A model generated the notes under the pieces. The model saw nothing but the letters and a program-made list of their open reading frames with translations. It searched no databases and was not told the origin of the DNA. The position numbers and the translations under genes are program-made. This document shows positions 47,116 to 56,488 of a stretch of 64,000 nt of DNA, piece after piece. Source of the stretch: Paraburkholderia kirstenboschensis (GTDB lineage Bacteria; Pseudomonadota; Gammaproteobacteria; Burkholderiales; Burkholderiaceae); the NCBI RefSeq assembly GCF_904848585.1, contig NZ_CAJHCR010000003.1, positions 496,001 through 560,000 on the forward strand, written 5' to 3'. Position 1 is the stretch's first letter; each line of letters opens with the position of its first letter.

Positions 47116-47137
47116 AAGCCCGCGTGTTGCGGGCTTT
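47116..47137 (+). terminator. Terminator-like hairpin with no assigned gene
   Basis: Stem AAGCCCGC (47116-47123) / GCGGGCTT (47129-47136), loop GTGTT, followed by T and CAAAA. The genes on both sides point away from it, so it does not end either. It could end an unannotated small RNA read from the left on the plus strand. Confidence 0.45.
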
Positions 47138-47440
47138 CAAAACCGTTTGCACATTCCAATTAAGCGTACTTTCCAATTTGAATTCGGATTAACCGGAAAA
47201 TCATCGATAAATATTCACTCCAACATTCGTTGATTACCAGATTCAAATTCCATTGCATTTAAATAAATAACCGGCGCGTGCCTGCGCAAAAGCAGCAGAG
47301 GCCATTTAGTCAGACGAAACACCTACCGACACAGCGGGTTTCCCCTGCCTCAGGAGAAAACTTATAGCTGCCGTAAACACAGTCAGCGAAAAGCAAACAG
47401 CCAATCCGATCGACCCCTTGTAAAAGCACGACCCATTGCT

Positions 47441-48982
47441 ATGACTCTGAACAAAAAACTGGCCTCAATGATCGCTATTCTGTGGTTCGGCCTGATCCTG
47501 ATCGGCGGATTCGGTGCATGGCAAAACCGTGCGTCGATGATCGCCGACCGGCGCGATCAACTCAGGTCGCTGATCGATCAGGCGGATCACGTCGTGAGCC
47601 GTTACTACACGCTGGCGCAACAGCACGTCATGACCGAGGACGAAGCCAGGAAGCAGGCGCTCGCAACGATCGAGTCCATGCGCTATGGCAAGGACGGCTA
47701 CATCTCGGTGAACGATTCGCAGCCGGTCATGCTGATGCATCCGTTCAAGAAAGAGATGGTCGGCAAGAACCTGGCGCAATTCACCGATCCGGCGGGCAAC
47801 CATCTGTTCGTGGACATCGTCAACGCGGGCAATCGCGAAGGCGGCGGCTTTGTCGACTATCTGTGGGCCAAGCCCGGCAGCGAAAAACCCGTGGCCAAGA
47901 CGAGCTATGCGACGCACTTCCAGCCGTGGGACTGGTATCTCGTCACCGGCATGTACATGGACGACGTGCAGCGCGCGTTCTACTCAAGCCTCTTGCGCTG
48001 GCTCGCCATCACCGTCGCGCTCGGCGCTGTTGCTACGGTCATCATGCTGGTCGTGTTGCGCAGCATCCGCCGCTCGCTCGGCGGCGATCTGGAAGTGGCC
48101 GTCGAACATGCGCAACTGATGGCGCGCGGTAACCTCGCGACGCGCGTGCCGGTCAAGGACAACGACGCCGGCAGCCTGCTGCATGCGTTGCAGACCATGC
48201 AGGCCGGTCTCGTCGACACCGTTTCGCGCGTGCGTACCGGGACCGAAAACATCAACATCGGCGCGACCGAAATCGCCGCGGGCAACACCGATCTGTCGCA
48301 GCGCACCGAGGAACAGGCGGCCGCGCTGGTGCAGACGGCGTCGAGCATGGATCAGATGACGGTCAACGTGAAGCAGAACGCCGACAGCGCGCTGCAAGCC
48401 GCGCAACTCGCGGGTCAGGCCGCGGACGTCGCCACGCGCGGCAGCCGCGTCGTGGACGACGTGGTCCGTACGATGGGCGAGATCACGACGAGCTCGCGGC
48501 AGATCGGCGACATCATCGGCGTGATCGACGGCATCGCGTTTCAGACCAACATTCTGGCGTTGAACGCAGCCGTCGAGGCGGCCCGCGCGGGCGAACAGGG
48601 CCGCGGCTTCGCGGTGGTCGCCGCCGAAGTGCGCAGCCTCGCGCAACGCTCGGCCACGGCCGCCAAGGAGATCAAGGCGTTGATCGAGACGTCGACGAAT
48701 ACTGTTGAAGCGGGCGCATCGCTCGTGTCCAACGCGGGTTCGACGATGGGCGAGATCGTGCAATCTGTGCGTCGCGTGAACGAGATTCTCGAGGAAATCA
48801 GCAACGCGTCGCGCGAGCAGAGCGCGGGCATCGAGCAGGTGAATCGCGCAGTCGGCGAAATGGATCAGGTCACGCAGCAGAACGCGGCGCTCGTGGAAGA
48901 GGCCGCTGCCGCCGCGCACTCGCTGAAGGACCAGGTGGGCGTTCTGCGCGAAGCGATTTCCAGCTTTGCGCTGCCGGCCTGA
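47441..48982 (+). CDS. Methyl-accepting chemotaxis protein with single-Cache sensor
   Basis: A 513-aa chemoreceptor. Transmembrane helices lie at about residues 8-27 and 187-208 and enclose a periplasmic single-Cache (sCache_2-like) sensor with [20 protein letters not shown] and [21 protein letters not shown] domain (about 209-262) and the signalling domain follow; the CheA/CheW-binding tip reads [20 protein letters not shown] and is intact. The C-terminus lacks a CheR-binding pentapeptide. Ligand unknown; Cache receptors of this type often sense small organic acids. The ribosome-binding site is weak. A strong terminator follows about 98 nt after the stop. Confidence 0.94.
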   Translation: MTLNKKLASMIAILWFGLILIGGFGAWQNRASMIADRRDQLRSLIDQADHVVSRYYTLAQQHVMTEDEARKQALATIESMRYGKDGYISVNDSQPVMLMHPFKKEMVGKNLAQFTDPAGNHLFVDIVNAGNREGGGFVDYLWAKPGSEKPVAKTSYATHFQPWDWYLVTGMYMDDVQRAFYSSLLRWLAITVALGAVATVIMLVVLRSIRRSLGGDLEVAVEHAQLMARGNLATRVPVKDNDAGSLLHALQTMQAGLVDTVSRVRTGTENINIGATEIAAGNTDLSQRTEEQAAALVQTASSMDQMTVNVKQNADSALQAAQLAGQAADVATRGSRVVDDVVRTMGEITTSSRQIGDIIGVIDGIAFQTNILALNAAVEAARAGEQGRGFAVVAAEVRSLAQRSATAAKEIKALIETSTNTVEAGASLVSNAGSTMGEIVQSVRRVNEILEEISNASREQSAGIEQVNRAVGEMDQVTQQNAALVEEAAAAAHSLKDQVGVLREAISSFALPA

Positions 48983-49080
48983 CGATCACAAGCGTGACAA
49001 GCGCGAGAGACCGCGACGGGAAGCTACGAGAAACAACGGAAAACTAGACAACGCGACGGAAAGAAGGACTTGAATACGAG

Positions 49081-49113
49081 CCGCACGGATTTCAAATCCG
49101 CGCGGTTTTTTTT
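49081..49113 (+). terminator. Intrinsic terminator after the chemoreceptor gene
   Basis: Imperfect long stem formed by CCGC-A-CGGATT and AATCCG-C-GCGG around a short central loop, ended by eight T residues (49106-49113). Classic rho-independent structure. Confidence 0.85.
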
Positions 49114-49225
49114 CGCCTGTCGCGCGAGTTGACTTGCAGTAATCGCCCATAAAGATTACGTTCTCATTACAATGAGCCGCGCCGCCTTTGAGCGATGCAA
49201 GTCAATCCGCTGTTTATCCGCATCC

Positions 49226-50962
49226 ATGATCCAGAAGAAAAAGTCTCAACCGCTCGATCCGTACGCGCCGGTCGCGAAGAACCAGTTGCTCGTTGCGCGC
49301 CTCCCAATGTGGCGCTCGAAGTTCATCGTCGTGCTGGTGTTCGGCGCCTTTGCCGCACTCGCCGGCCGCGCGTTCTGGGTTCAGGTGGTGAATCGCGACT
49401 TCTACGTCGATCAAGGGCAAAAGCGCTATCAACGCACGATCGAACTGGACGCAACGCGCGGCCGCATTGTCGACCGCAATGGCTCGATGCTCGCCGTCAG
49501 TCTCGCGACCTACGAGATCTGGGCGTCCCCGAAACTGCTCGACGAAGCCGCGTTGCCGCCGCTTTCGAAGCTGCTCGACCTGCCGCTGGCGGAACTGCGT
49601 CGTCGTTTGAGCGGCGACAAGACGTTTGTGCTGCTAAAGCGCCAGGTAGATGCGGATACCGCCGGCCATCTTTCGAAGCTCGGACTCGCGGGCATCACGC
49701 AAATTGCGGATTCCAAGCGTTTTTATCCGGAAGGCGAGTCGGCGGCGCACGTGGTCGGCTTTACGGACATCGAGGACAACGGCCAGGAAGGCGTCGAACT
49801 GGCGGCCAACGAGCAATTGCTCGGCGTGCCCGGCCATCGCGAAGTAATCCGTGACCGGCTCGGCCGCGTCGTGTCCGAGACGCGCCCGCTCGTGCCGGCG
49901 CAAAACGGCGAGACCATCCATCTGACCATCGACCGGCGCATTCAGCAACTCGCATACGGGCAGTTGAAGGAAGCGATTGCCAGACATCGCGCGGAAGCCG
50001 GCAGCGTAGTGGTGCTCGACGCGCGCAACGGCGAGATTCTCGCGCTCGCCAATTATCCGAGCTTCGATCCGAACGACCGCGCGCGACTGACCGGCCGGCA
50101 ACTGCGCAATCGCGCGGTGGTCGACACCTTCGAGCCGGGTTCGACGATCAAGCCGGTGGTCGTTGCGCTTTCCATCGACGAAGGCAAGGTGCGGCCGCAA
50201 AGCGTCATCGACACGGCGCCGGGCTGGTACAAGATCGGTCCCGCAGTGATCCACGACACGTCGAATCATGGCGCGATGACCGTCGCGGAAGCCGTGCAGA
50301 AGTCGAGCAACATTGCGCTCGCCAAGCTCGCGCTCAATTTGCCGGCTGAGAAAATCTGGGCGAAGTACCAGGAATACGGGCTCGGCTTGCGGCCCGATCT
50401 GACGTTTCCGGGCGTGGCATCTGGCAAGGTGCGTCCGTACAAACGGTGGCGCCCTATCGAGCAGGCGACCATGGCATATGGTTACGGACTCTCCGCTTCG
50501 CTATTGCAGATCGCGCAGATTTACACCGCCTATGCCGGCGACGGAACGATGCACCGCGTGCGGTTGCTGCGCGACAGCCCCGAGGCGGGCGGCAACGCCG
50601 CGGGCGCTTCTGCTCATACACGCCACGCGGTCACCACGCCGGGCACCACACGCGCGATCCGCTCGATGCTGGAGATGGCCACAGGCGATGGCGGCACGGG
50701 GCGGGCCGCGACGGTGGAAGGCTACCGTGTGGGCGGCAAGACCGGGACTGCGCGCAAACAGGTCGGCGCGACTTACGCGAAGAATCGCTACCGCGCGCTC
50801 TTCGTCGGAATGGCGCCCATGAGCGACCCGAGGCTGATCGTCGCCGTGATGATCGACGACCCGGCCGGCAAAGCGTTCTATGGCGGTACTGTCGCCGGGC
50901 CGGTGTTCAGCGCGGTAACGGGCGGCGCACTGCAATTGCTCGGCGTGCCGCCGGATGCGTGA
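49226..50962 (+). CDS. FtsI-like peptidoglycan D,D-transpeptidase (class B PBP)
   Basis: A 578-aa penicillin-binding protein of the FtsI/PBP3 class that cross-links septal peptidoglycan. One membrane anchor lies at about residues 33-52. The pedestal domain contains DATRGRIVDRNGSMLAVS, and the transpeptidase motifs are SxxK in EPGSTIKPVV, SxN in QKSSNIALAK and KTG in VGGKTGTARK. The ATG at 49226 is chosen; an in-frame ATG at 49172 would add 18 residues; neither has a good ribosome-binding site. It is outside any mur/fts cluster and so is probably a second FtsI. Confidence 0.93.
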   Translation: MIQKKKSQPLDPYAPVAKNQLLVARLPMWRSKFIVVLVFGAFAALAGRAFWVQVVNRDFYVDQGQKRYQRTIELDATRGRIVDRNGSMLAVSLATYEIWASPKLLDEAALPPLSKLLDLPLAELRRRLSGDKTFVLLKRQVDADTAGHLSKLGLAGITQIADSKRFYPEGESAAHVVGFTDIEDNGQEGVELAANEQLLGVPGHREVIRDRLGRVVSETRPLVPAQNGETIHLTIDRRIQQLAYGQLKEAIARHRAEAGSVVVLDARNGEILALANYPSFDPNDRARLTGRQLRNRAVVDTFEPGSTIKPVVVALSIDEGKVRPQSVIDTAPGWYKIGPAVIHDTSNHGAMTVAEAVQKSSNIALAKLALNLPAEKIWAKYQEYGLGLRPDLTFPGVASGKVRPYKRWRPIEQATMAYGYGLSASLLQIAQIYTAYAGDGTMHRVRLLRDSPEAGGNAAGASAHTRHAVTTPGTTRAIRSMLEMATGDGGTGRAATVEGYRVGGKTGTARKQVGATYAKNRYRALFVGMAPMSDPRLIVAVMIDDPAGKAFYGGTVAGPVFSAVTGGALQLLGVPPDA

Positions 50963-51060
50963 CGCGTGATCTGGCGCGTGACGCTTGACTTGACCGCGAC
51001 GCGCACGCGCACGGTTTTGCGCAATCTTAAGTCTCGCTTAATACTTTGCTGCAACCATGT

Positions 51061-51107
51061 GCTCAACATCCCCTGTTGAGCCGCCAGATCACCGGCGGCG
51101 TTTTTTT
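51061..51107 (+). terminator. Tandem hairpins after the FtsI-like gene
   Basis: First hairpin GCTCAAC / GTTGAGC (51061-51081), then CCGCC / GGCGG (51081-51098) followed by CG and seven T residues. The second hairpin is a good intrinsic terminator; the first may form an alternative fold. Confidence 0.75.
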
Positions 51108-51171
51108 CAGCGATGTTTGCCGACGCGCCAAAGACAGGCTGCCTGCCTGCGAAAAAGAAAGAGGTCAAACC

Positions 51172-51429
51172 ATGGTTGAGAACACGGTATTCGAGCATCT
51201 GCGCGCCATGCCTGACAACGAATGGGTCCGGCAGATTCACTCATGCAAGGTCTCTGACCCGCTGCAACCGCCTTGGGGACGTTCGTACCGGCTCGTCGAA
51301 TGGACCATGAAGCACACGCCCGAAGCAAGTCGCCGCGTGGTGCCCGCCGAAAGTACACCGCTCGAAATTGCGCAGGCCGTCGTATCGCATGTGCCTGGCC
51401 GGCGCTTCTGTCAGCGCGGCGACGAATAG
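51172..51429 (+). CDS. Hypothetical protein, 85 aa
   Basis: A small protein starting MVENTVFEHLRAMPDNEWVR. Further on it has HSCKVSDPLQPPWGRSYRLV and ends VVSHVPGRRFCQRGDE. GAGG lies 7 nt upstream of the ATG. Its end overlaps the end of the converging HCCA isomerase gene by 19 nt. No family recognised. It may be expressed from the transcript that starts between the terminator at 51081-51107 and its start. Confidence 0.6.
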   Translation: MVENTVFEHLRAMPDNEWVRQIHSCKVSDPLQPPWGRSYRLVEWTMKHTPEASRRVVPAESTPLEIAQAVVSHVPGRRFCQRGDE

Positions 51430-52043
51430 CAGAAGTCCAACGCGTCTTCAAGCCGGTCATTGCCCCAGAACATTTCGTCGCCGACGAAGAAAGTAGGTGC
51501 GCCGAAAATGCCTTTCGACGCGGCAACTTCCGTCTGTTCACGCAGACGCAGCTTGTTCGCGTCGGTCTGCGCTTCGGCGATGATCTGTTGCGCGGGCAAA
51601 CCGAGTTTCGCGAGCGCTTCGCTCACGACTTCAACCGAACCGATATCGCGGTCATGCACGAAATTCTGCTGCATGATCTCGCGACAGTAAGCGGCGATCC
51701 ATTCGCGCTGCGCGCCGAGCAGCGCCACGCGCAGCGCGAGTAGTGCGGCACGCGGGAAAACGCTCGGACGTGTCAACGCAATGCCGTATTTGCGGCACTG
51801 TCGTTCCATATCCTTCCACACGTAGGCGCCCTTCTCCTTTTGCAGCACGAACGGAGAATTGTCGAAACCCAGCGCGCGAAAAATCGGCCCGAGCAGAAAC
51901 GGTCGCCAATCAATGCTCACGCCTCGCGCCGCGGCCTCTGCCTCGATGCGCATGACGCTCAGGTAGCTATAGTTGCTGCCGAAGTCGAACCAGAACTCGA
52001 TCTGGCGTGCTGGCGTGGCTGCGGAAGCTGCGATGTGGTTCAT
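51411..52043 (-). CDS. 2-hydroxychromene-2-carboxylate isomerase / DsbA-like thioredoxin-fold protein
   Basis: A 210-aa protein of the HCCA isomerase/GST-kappa group. It starts with a short tail and then IEFWFDFGSNYSYLS, where the Ser (SNYS) is the glutathione-contacting residue of the family in place of a redox Cys. The C-terminus GIFGAPTFFVGDEMFWGNDR is diagnostic. The known reaction is glutathione-dependent isomerisation in naphthalene degradation, but most members are of unknown substrate, and no aromatic catabolism gene is next to it. The ATG at 52043 has GAGAAGAG just upstream. Its end overlaps the converging small gene by 19 nt. Confidence 0.88.
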   Translation of the reverse strand: MNHIAASAATPARQIEFWFDFGSNYSYLSVMRIEAEAAARGVSIDWRPFLLGPIFRALGFDNSPFVLQKEKGAYVWKDMERQCRKYGIALTRPSVFPRAALLALRVALLGAQREWIAAYCREIMQQNFVHDRDIGSVEVVSEALAKLGLPAQQIIAEAQTDANKLRLREQTEVAASKGIFGAPTFFVGDEMFWGNDRLEDALDFCYSSPR

Positions 52044-52180
52044 CTCTTCTCTCGTGCAATGCAGGACAGTTGAACGGGAAAGCGTTGCCTATGACGAGAG
52101 TCTTCACCGTTCGCATAGATGGCAATAGGGCGCTTGCCAAGACAGCGCCGCAGCGTCTAACGGTGGCGAGGCGCAGGCGC

Positions 52181-52807
52181 TCAGCGCGTTTGCGTCGCCA
52201 CGCGCAGTCCAAGCGAAATAAACAGTACACCGATGATCTTGTTCTGCCACCGGCGCAGCCACGTCAAGCGCTTGATGAGCTTGCCGAGCGGGCGAATCGT
52301 CAACACGATCAGCGTGGTGTAAAGCGCGCTCATGCCGACGAAAATCAGCCCCAGCGTCGTGAACTGCACAAACGTGGAGCCATGTTCGGGGTGAACGAAT
52401 TGCGGAAGAAACGCGAGAAAGAAAAGCGCGGTCTTCGGGTTCAGCACTTCGGCGGGAATCGCCTGAAAGAACGCTTTCGATGCGGACACCGGCGCGCTCG
52501 CGGGCACATTCGCGCTGCTCTGCTTTTCACGCAATGCCCGAATGCCCAGATAAACCAGATAAGCGGCTCCGATCCATTTGACCGCGTTGAACGCGAGCGC
52601 CGACGTCATCAGCAAGGCAGACAGGCCAACGGCCGCGCCCAGCGTATGGATGAAGTCGCCCACTGCAATGCCGAGGCCGGTGAAGATGCCCGCCTTGCGT
52701 CCTCCGTGAACCGTGCGTGTCAAAACCAGCAGCACGGCGGGCCCGGGAATCAGAAAGAGGCCGAGTACAACGGCAATGAAAGTCCCTAACGCGGATAACT
52801 CGAGCAT
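52181..52807 (-). CDS. LysE-family amino-acid exporter
   Basis: A 208-aa six-helix inner-membrane exporter of the LysE/RhtB family. The signature PGPAVLLVLTRTVHGGRKAG (about residues 22-41) in helix 1 and the loop, and PKTALFFLAFLPQFV (about 122-136), are typical. It exports amino acids or related metabolites. The ATG at 52807 has GGAG 7 nt upstream. It stands alone and a second LysE member occurs at 54604-55224. Confidence 0.9.
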   Translation of the reverse strand: MLELSALGTFIAVVLGLFLIPGPAVLLVLTRTVHGGRKAGIFTGLGIAVGDFIHTLGAAVGLSALLMTSALAFNAVKWIGAAYLVYLGIRALREKQSSANVPASAPVSASKAFFQAIPAEVLNPKTALFFLAFLPQFVHPEHGSTFVQFTTLGLIFVGMSALYTTLIVLTIRPLGKLIKRLTWLRRWQNKIIGVLFISLGLRVATQTR

Positions 52808-53096
52808 GTCGTCTCCAGGTTGTTTGCGCCCGTCCAGTCTAAGCGGACTGTTCGGATAGTGTACTTGCGCCGCACGTACCGCGCTTACCGGCGCGATATC
52901 CTGCTACGTCCGCGTCTTTCGGCGCGGATAGCGGAACAGATCCGATCGCCTCGTGCCGCGATTCTGCGCGGCGACTTCACCTCGCGCGGGTTCTCGCGCA
53001 TTCGCGGCAAACACCGCAAACTAGCTATGATTCGAGTCTCGGGCTTTAACTGGCTAACGAGTTCTCTTGATTATCGCTATTGATTGGAATCACCAG

Positions 53097-53678
53097 GTGA
53101 CTTACACGCTGTCCACGCGGCACATTCACGAACTCGAGATTCGCAAGAGCCGGTTCATTGCGTACGCCGTGCCAGTCGAGGATCGCGACGCCGCGATGGA
53201 CGAATTGCGCCGTCTGCGCGACGAGCACCCCACCGCAACGCACGTGTGCTGGGCGCTGCTGGCAGGCGGCCAATCCGGCATGTCCGACGACGGCGAGCCG
53301 TCCGGCACCGCTGGCCGGCCAATTCTCGACGTGCTGCGGCATCACGATCTGGACGGCGTGCTGGGTGCCGTCGTTCGATATTACGGCGGCGTGAAACTCG
53401 GCGCGGGCGGCCTCGTGCGTGCATACACCGACGCGATCGCCTCGGCGCTGCTGGACGCGCCGCGAGTCGAACGGATCGCTCTGGGATCGCTGACGGTCGA
53501 AGTCGGTTACGCCGACGAAGCCAAAGTGCGGCGATGGATCGAAGCCCAAGGCTACGCACTCGCCGATACCGCGCACGCAATGCTCGTGAAGATGACCATC
53601 CGTTTGCCGGTCAACGCGATCGACGACGCAAAGCGCACGCTGGTCGATATGACGCAGGGCAAAGCCGGTTTCTTCTGA
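53097..53678 (+). CDS. YigZ/IMPACT-family protein
   Basis: A 193-aa protein of the YigZ (UPF0029/IMPACT) family. The N-terminal domain carries IRKSRFIAYAVPVEDRDAAM, ATHVCWALLAGG, DDGEPSGTAGRPILDVL and VRYYGGVKLGAGGLVRAY; the C-terminal half has the smaller DUF1949-like fold. Members are linked to translation stress but their bacterial role is unclear. The GTG start at 53097 gives MTYTLSTRH, expected for the family; GGAA lies 8 nt upstream. A TTG at 53067 would be longer. Confidence 0.88.
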   Translation: MTYTLSTRHIHELEIRKSRFIAYAVPVEDRDAAMDELRRLRDEHPTATHVCWALLAGGQSGMSDDGEPSGTAGRPILDVLRHHDLDGVLGAVVRYYGGVKLGAGGLVRAYTDAIASALLDAPRVERIALGSLTVEVGYADEAKVRRWIEAQGYALADTAHAMLVKMTIRLPVNAIDDAKRTLVDMTQGKAGFF

Positions 53679-53895
53679 CGGCGGCGCCCCGGCGCATTTT
53701 ATTTAGAAGATGGCTTGCAGGTGGCCGCTGTTACCATGCTGTTCTCCAACGGCATGTCTCACCACTAAAAGGGCCACTTCTCTGATCTCGACCGCCGCTT
53801 GTTCCAGCACAGCGCCCGAATCGGCGCGGCATGGTTCGCTTTCGCGTCATCTGGCGCGCCCGGCAGCGGGCACGCCGGCGACTTTGGGAAATATC

Positions 53896-54435
53896 GTGCT
53901 CAAGGGCTGCGGCGTGATCGCGCTGCCCCTGATGCTGTCCGCCTGCTCATGGTCATGGTTTGGGCTGAATAGCCCGCCTCGCGCCCCGGCGCACGCTACC
54001 GGTTCGCTCAGCGTCGCGCCCGCCCGCGATTTCGCCTACATGCCGGCTGTCGAAGGACGCATGTCGCCGAACCGCATCGAAAACACGGCGATGACCGCCA
54101 TGGTGCTGAAGAACGATATCAACCAGGCCGTGCGCGAGAGCATCGCGAATCGCCTGAAGGTCGTCGGCTTCCATCTCGACGATGGCAGGAGAGTGCTGAG
54201 CGGCAACATCGAAAAATTCACTGTCGACGACGTCCGTTCGCCCGCGCTGTGGACACTGAAGATGCGCTACGTGGTAACCGACACCGCCACGCAAAAGGTC
54301 GTGTTCTCGACCACCAAGACCGTAAAACGGAAATCGCCGAAATTCACGAGCAGCTCCATTGCGATCGAGGACACAGTCAGGCTTAGCGTCGACGCGTTGG
54401 TGGGAGATAGCGGGTTCATCAATGCAGTGAACTGA
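53896..54435 (+). CDS. Putative YajG-like lipoprotein
   Basis: A 179-aa envelope protein. The start is GTG at 53896 with GGGAA 5 nt upstream, giving a short signal ending in the lipobox LMLSAC (Cys17), so it should be lipid-anchored. The mature part has IENTAMTAMVLKNDINQAVR, GFHLDDGRRVLSGNIEKFTV and a beta-rich end (MRYVVTDTATQKVVFSTT). The general layout resembles YajG-like lipoproteins, but similarity is weak and function unknown. Confidence 0.65.
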   Translation: MLKGCGVIALPLMLSACSWSWFGLNSPPRAPAHATGSLSVAPARDFAYMPAVEGRMSPNRIENTAMTAMVLKNDINQAVRESIANRLKVVGFHLDDGRRVLSGNIEKFTVDDVRSPALWTLKMRYVVTDTATQKVVFSTTKTVKRKSPKFTSSSIAIEDTVRLSVDALVGDSGFINAVN

Positions 54436-54603
54436 GAGCCCTGCCAGAGGGTTCCGCAGGAGGCGTCTGCCGGCGACACCTGCAAACGCGCGTCAGCGCG
54501 AACGCGCCGCCGGTTTCGCTACAATCAGAACCAGCTCGACCTGCTTTTCGGCTGCCCGTTTGCGCAAAGCTCGCGCCCGCGCGTTCATTCCCTGCGAGGC
54601 TCC

Positions 54604-55224
54604 ATGTCCACCACCGCCTGGCTGTTCTTCCTTCCCGCCTGTTTCGCCATCAATCTCGCGCCAGGACCGAACAACCTTCTCTCAATCAACGTGGCCGCCC
54701 GGCACGGCTTCATGACCGCGTTTCTCGGCGGTACCGGGCGGCTGGTCGCGTTTGCAGCCATGATTGCGCTCGCCGCCACCGGTCTCGCGGTCGTGCTGCA
54801 TGCATCGGAGTGGTTTTTTCTCGCGATCAAACTTGCGGGCGCCGCTTACCTCATCTGGCTCGCCATTCAACTGTGGCGCAGCGACGCACCTGCGGTCGAC
54901 ACCACGCAAGAGCAGCTCGCATCGCTCGCGAGGATCGCACGCCAGGAATTCCTCGTGGCAGCCGGCAATCCCAAGGCGATACTCGTCTTCACCGCGTTTC
55001 TACCGCAATTCGTCGACATTGGGAGACCGATGCTGCCGCAATTCGCTGCGCTCGGCATGAGCTTTCTCGTGCTGGAATGCGTGGCCATCGCGTTGTATTC
55101 GTGGGCGGGTATGCATCTCGGCAAGTGGCTCGTGCGCGCACGCGTCAGGCGCTGGTTCAATCGCTGCTGCGGCGCGTTCCTCGCAGCCATCGGACTCAGT
55201 TTCCTGCTGGTCAGACGTGCCTGA
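54604..55224 (+). CDS. LysE/RhtB-family amino-acid exporter
   Basis: A 206-aa six-helix exporter of the RhtB subgroup. Helix 1 holds NLAPGPNNLLSINVAARHGF (about residues 17-36), and GNPKAILVFTAFLPQFV (about 121-137) is the conserved second block. It probably exports homoserine, threonine or similar compounds, but the substrate is inferred. Start ATG at 54604. Different from the other LysE member in the window (52181-52807), which has its own sequence. Confidence 0.9.
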   Translation: MSTTAWLFFLPACFAINLAPGPNNLLSINVAARHGFMTAFLGGTGRLVAFAAMIALAATGLAVVLHASEWFFLAIKLAGAAYLIWLAIQLWRSDAPAVDTTQEQLASLARIARQEFLVAAGNPKAILVFTAFLPQFVDIGRPMLPQFAALGMSFLVLECVAIALYSWAGMHLGKWLVRARVRRWFNRCCGAFLAAIGLSFLLVRRA

Positions 55225-55403
55225 CCTTCGCGATATCCAGCCACGAGGCCTGCGCCGACCATAACCTATCCCTAATGCTTGCGCCGAGAAAGTTTAACTA
55301 TCTGTATTGACTGCGCGCCCCTATGCTCAACAAGTGACCCGCCGCCGTGCTCGGCGAGAGGCGGCATGGGCAAGCGACTTCTCATAGTCACAGGAGCGGC
55401 ATC

Positions 55404-56381
55404 ATGAAGATCTGCATCTTCGGAGCGGGAGCGATAGGCGGCTTGATGGGCGTGCAGTTGGCACGCGCCGGCGCCGACGTCAGTTTCATCGCGCGCGGCG
55501 CGCATCTCGCGGCAATGCGCGAGCACGGCGCGCGTCTGATTATCGACGGCGAGACGGTCAGCGCGCCGGTTCGCTGCACGTCCGACCCGAGCGAGCTCGG
55601 CGTGCAGGACTTTGTGATCATCACGTTGAAAGCGCACTCGTTACCCGGCGTGGTCGACGCGATGCAGCCGCTGCTCGGCAAGCACACGGCCATCGTGACC
55701 GGTGTGAACGGCATTCCGTATTGGTACTTCTATCAGCACGGCGGCAAGTTTGCCGGCACGCGGCTCGCGAGCGTGGATCCGGACGGCAGTCAATGGACGA
55801 AGCTCGGCCCGGAACGGGCGATCGGATGCGTGCTCTATCCGGCCGCCGAGATCGTGGAACCGGGCCTCATCAAGCATGTGTACGGCAAGAAGTTTCCGAT
55901 CGGCGAGCCGAGCGGCGAGCGCACGCCGCGCATCCAGCAATTGCACGAGATCATGCAGGCGGCGGGTTTCGAGGCGCCGATCCGCGACAACATCCGCGAC
56001 GAAATCTGGCTCAAGCTGTGGGGCAATCTGTGCTTCAACCCGATCAGCGCGTTGACGCACGCAACACTCGACGTGCTCACGAGCGACCCCGGCACACGCG
56101 CGGTTTCGCGCACGATGATGCTCGAGGCAAAGCGCATTGCCGATCAGTTCGGCGTGCACTTTCGGGTCGACGTGGAAAAGCGCATTGACGGCGCAGGCGC
56201 GGTCGGCGCACATAAAACGTCGACGCTCGTGGATCTGGAGAACCGGCGGCCCATGGAGATCGATCCGCTTCTGACCGTGGTGCAGGAAATGGGACGCCTC
56301 GTCAACGAGCCGACGCCTACCATCGACGTCGTGCTGGCGCTCGTCAAACTGCGCGAGCGCATGGCGTTGCAAGGCGCTTGA
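55404..56381 (+). CDS. Ketopantoate reductase (PanE/ApbA family)
   Basis: A 325-aa NADPH-dependent 2-dehydropantoate 2-reductase-type enzyme. The Rossmann motif is IFGAGAIGGLMGVQLARAG (residues 4-22); the catalytic Lys/Asn helix is LKLWGNLCFNPISALTHAT (about 203-221). Classic PanE makes pantoate for coenzyme A, but Burkholderiaceae carry several paralogues acting on other keto acids, so a pathway assignment is not safe. The ATG at 55404 has GGAG 8 nt upstream. A long terminator follows. Confidence 0.9.
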   Translation: MKICIFGAGAIGGLMGVQLARAGADVSFIARGAHLAAMREHGARLIIDGETVSAPVRCTSDPSELGVQDFVIITLKAHSLPGVVDAMQPLLGKHTAIVTGVNGIPYWYFYQHGGKFAGTRLASVDPDGSQWTKLGPERAIGCVLYPAAEIVEPGLIKHVYGKKFPIGEPSGERTPRIQQLHEIMQAAGFEAPIRDNIRDEIWLKLWGNLCFNPISALTHATLDVLTSDPGTRAVSRTMMLEAKRIADQFGVHFRVDVEKRIDGAGAVGAHKTSTLVDLENRRPMEIDPLLTVVQEMGRLVNEPTPTIDVVLALVKLRERMALQGA

Positions 56382-56429
56382 TCCGATAGGACTTGTCTGC
56401 GCCTCTTTGCGTTTATCGCCGGTAAGTTG

Positions 56430-56467
56430 AAAAAGGATCGGACGTCGCTGGGCGTCCGATCCTTTTT
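56430..56467. terminator. Strong bidirectional terminator
   Basis: 15-bp perfect stem (56430-56444 with 56453-56467), A5 at the left and T5 at the right, loop of 8 nt, between the converging PanE-like and aldehyde dehydrogenase genes. Confidence 0.9.
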
Positions 56468-56488
56468 ATTGCGCGGCGACTTCAGTTG

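Larger units (their letters stand above)
46876..47440. other. AT-rich divergent region upstream of the phosphonate operon and chemoreceptor
   Basis: 565 nt, lower in GC than the rest of the window (long A/T runs around 46960-47080 and 47150-47280). It holds a candidate promoter for the phosphonate operon (46942-46971) and a terminator-like hairpin (47116-47137) that belongs to no recognised gene. No protein-coding gene is supported. The chemoreceptor promoter must be in the right half. Confidence 0.5.

Noticed and set aside
47441..47441. Sigma-28 type promoter before the chemoreceptor
   Set aside because: A GCCGTAAA near 47372 resembles the -10 region, but no matching TAAA element stands at the right distance upstream.
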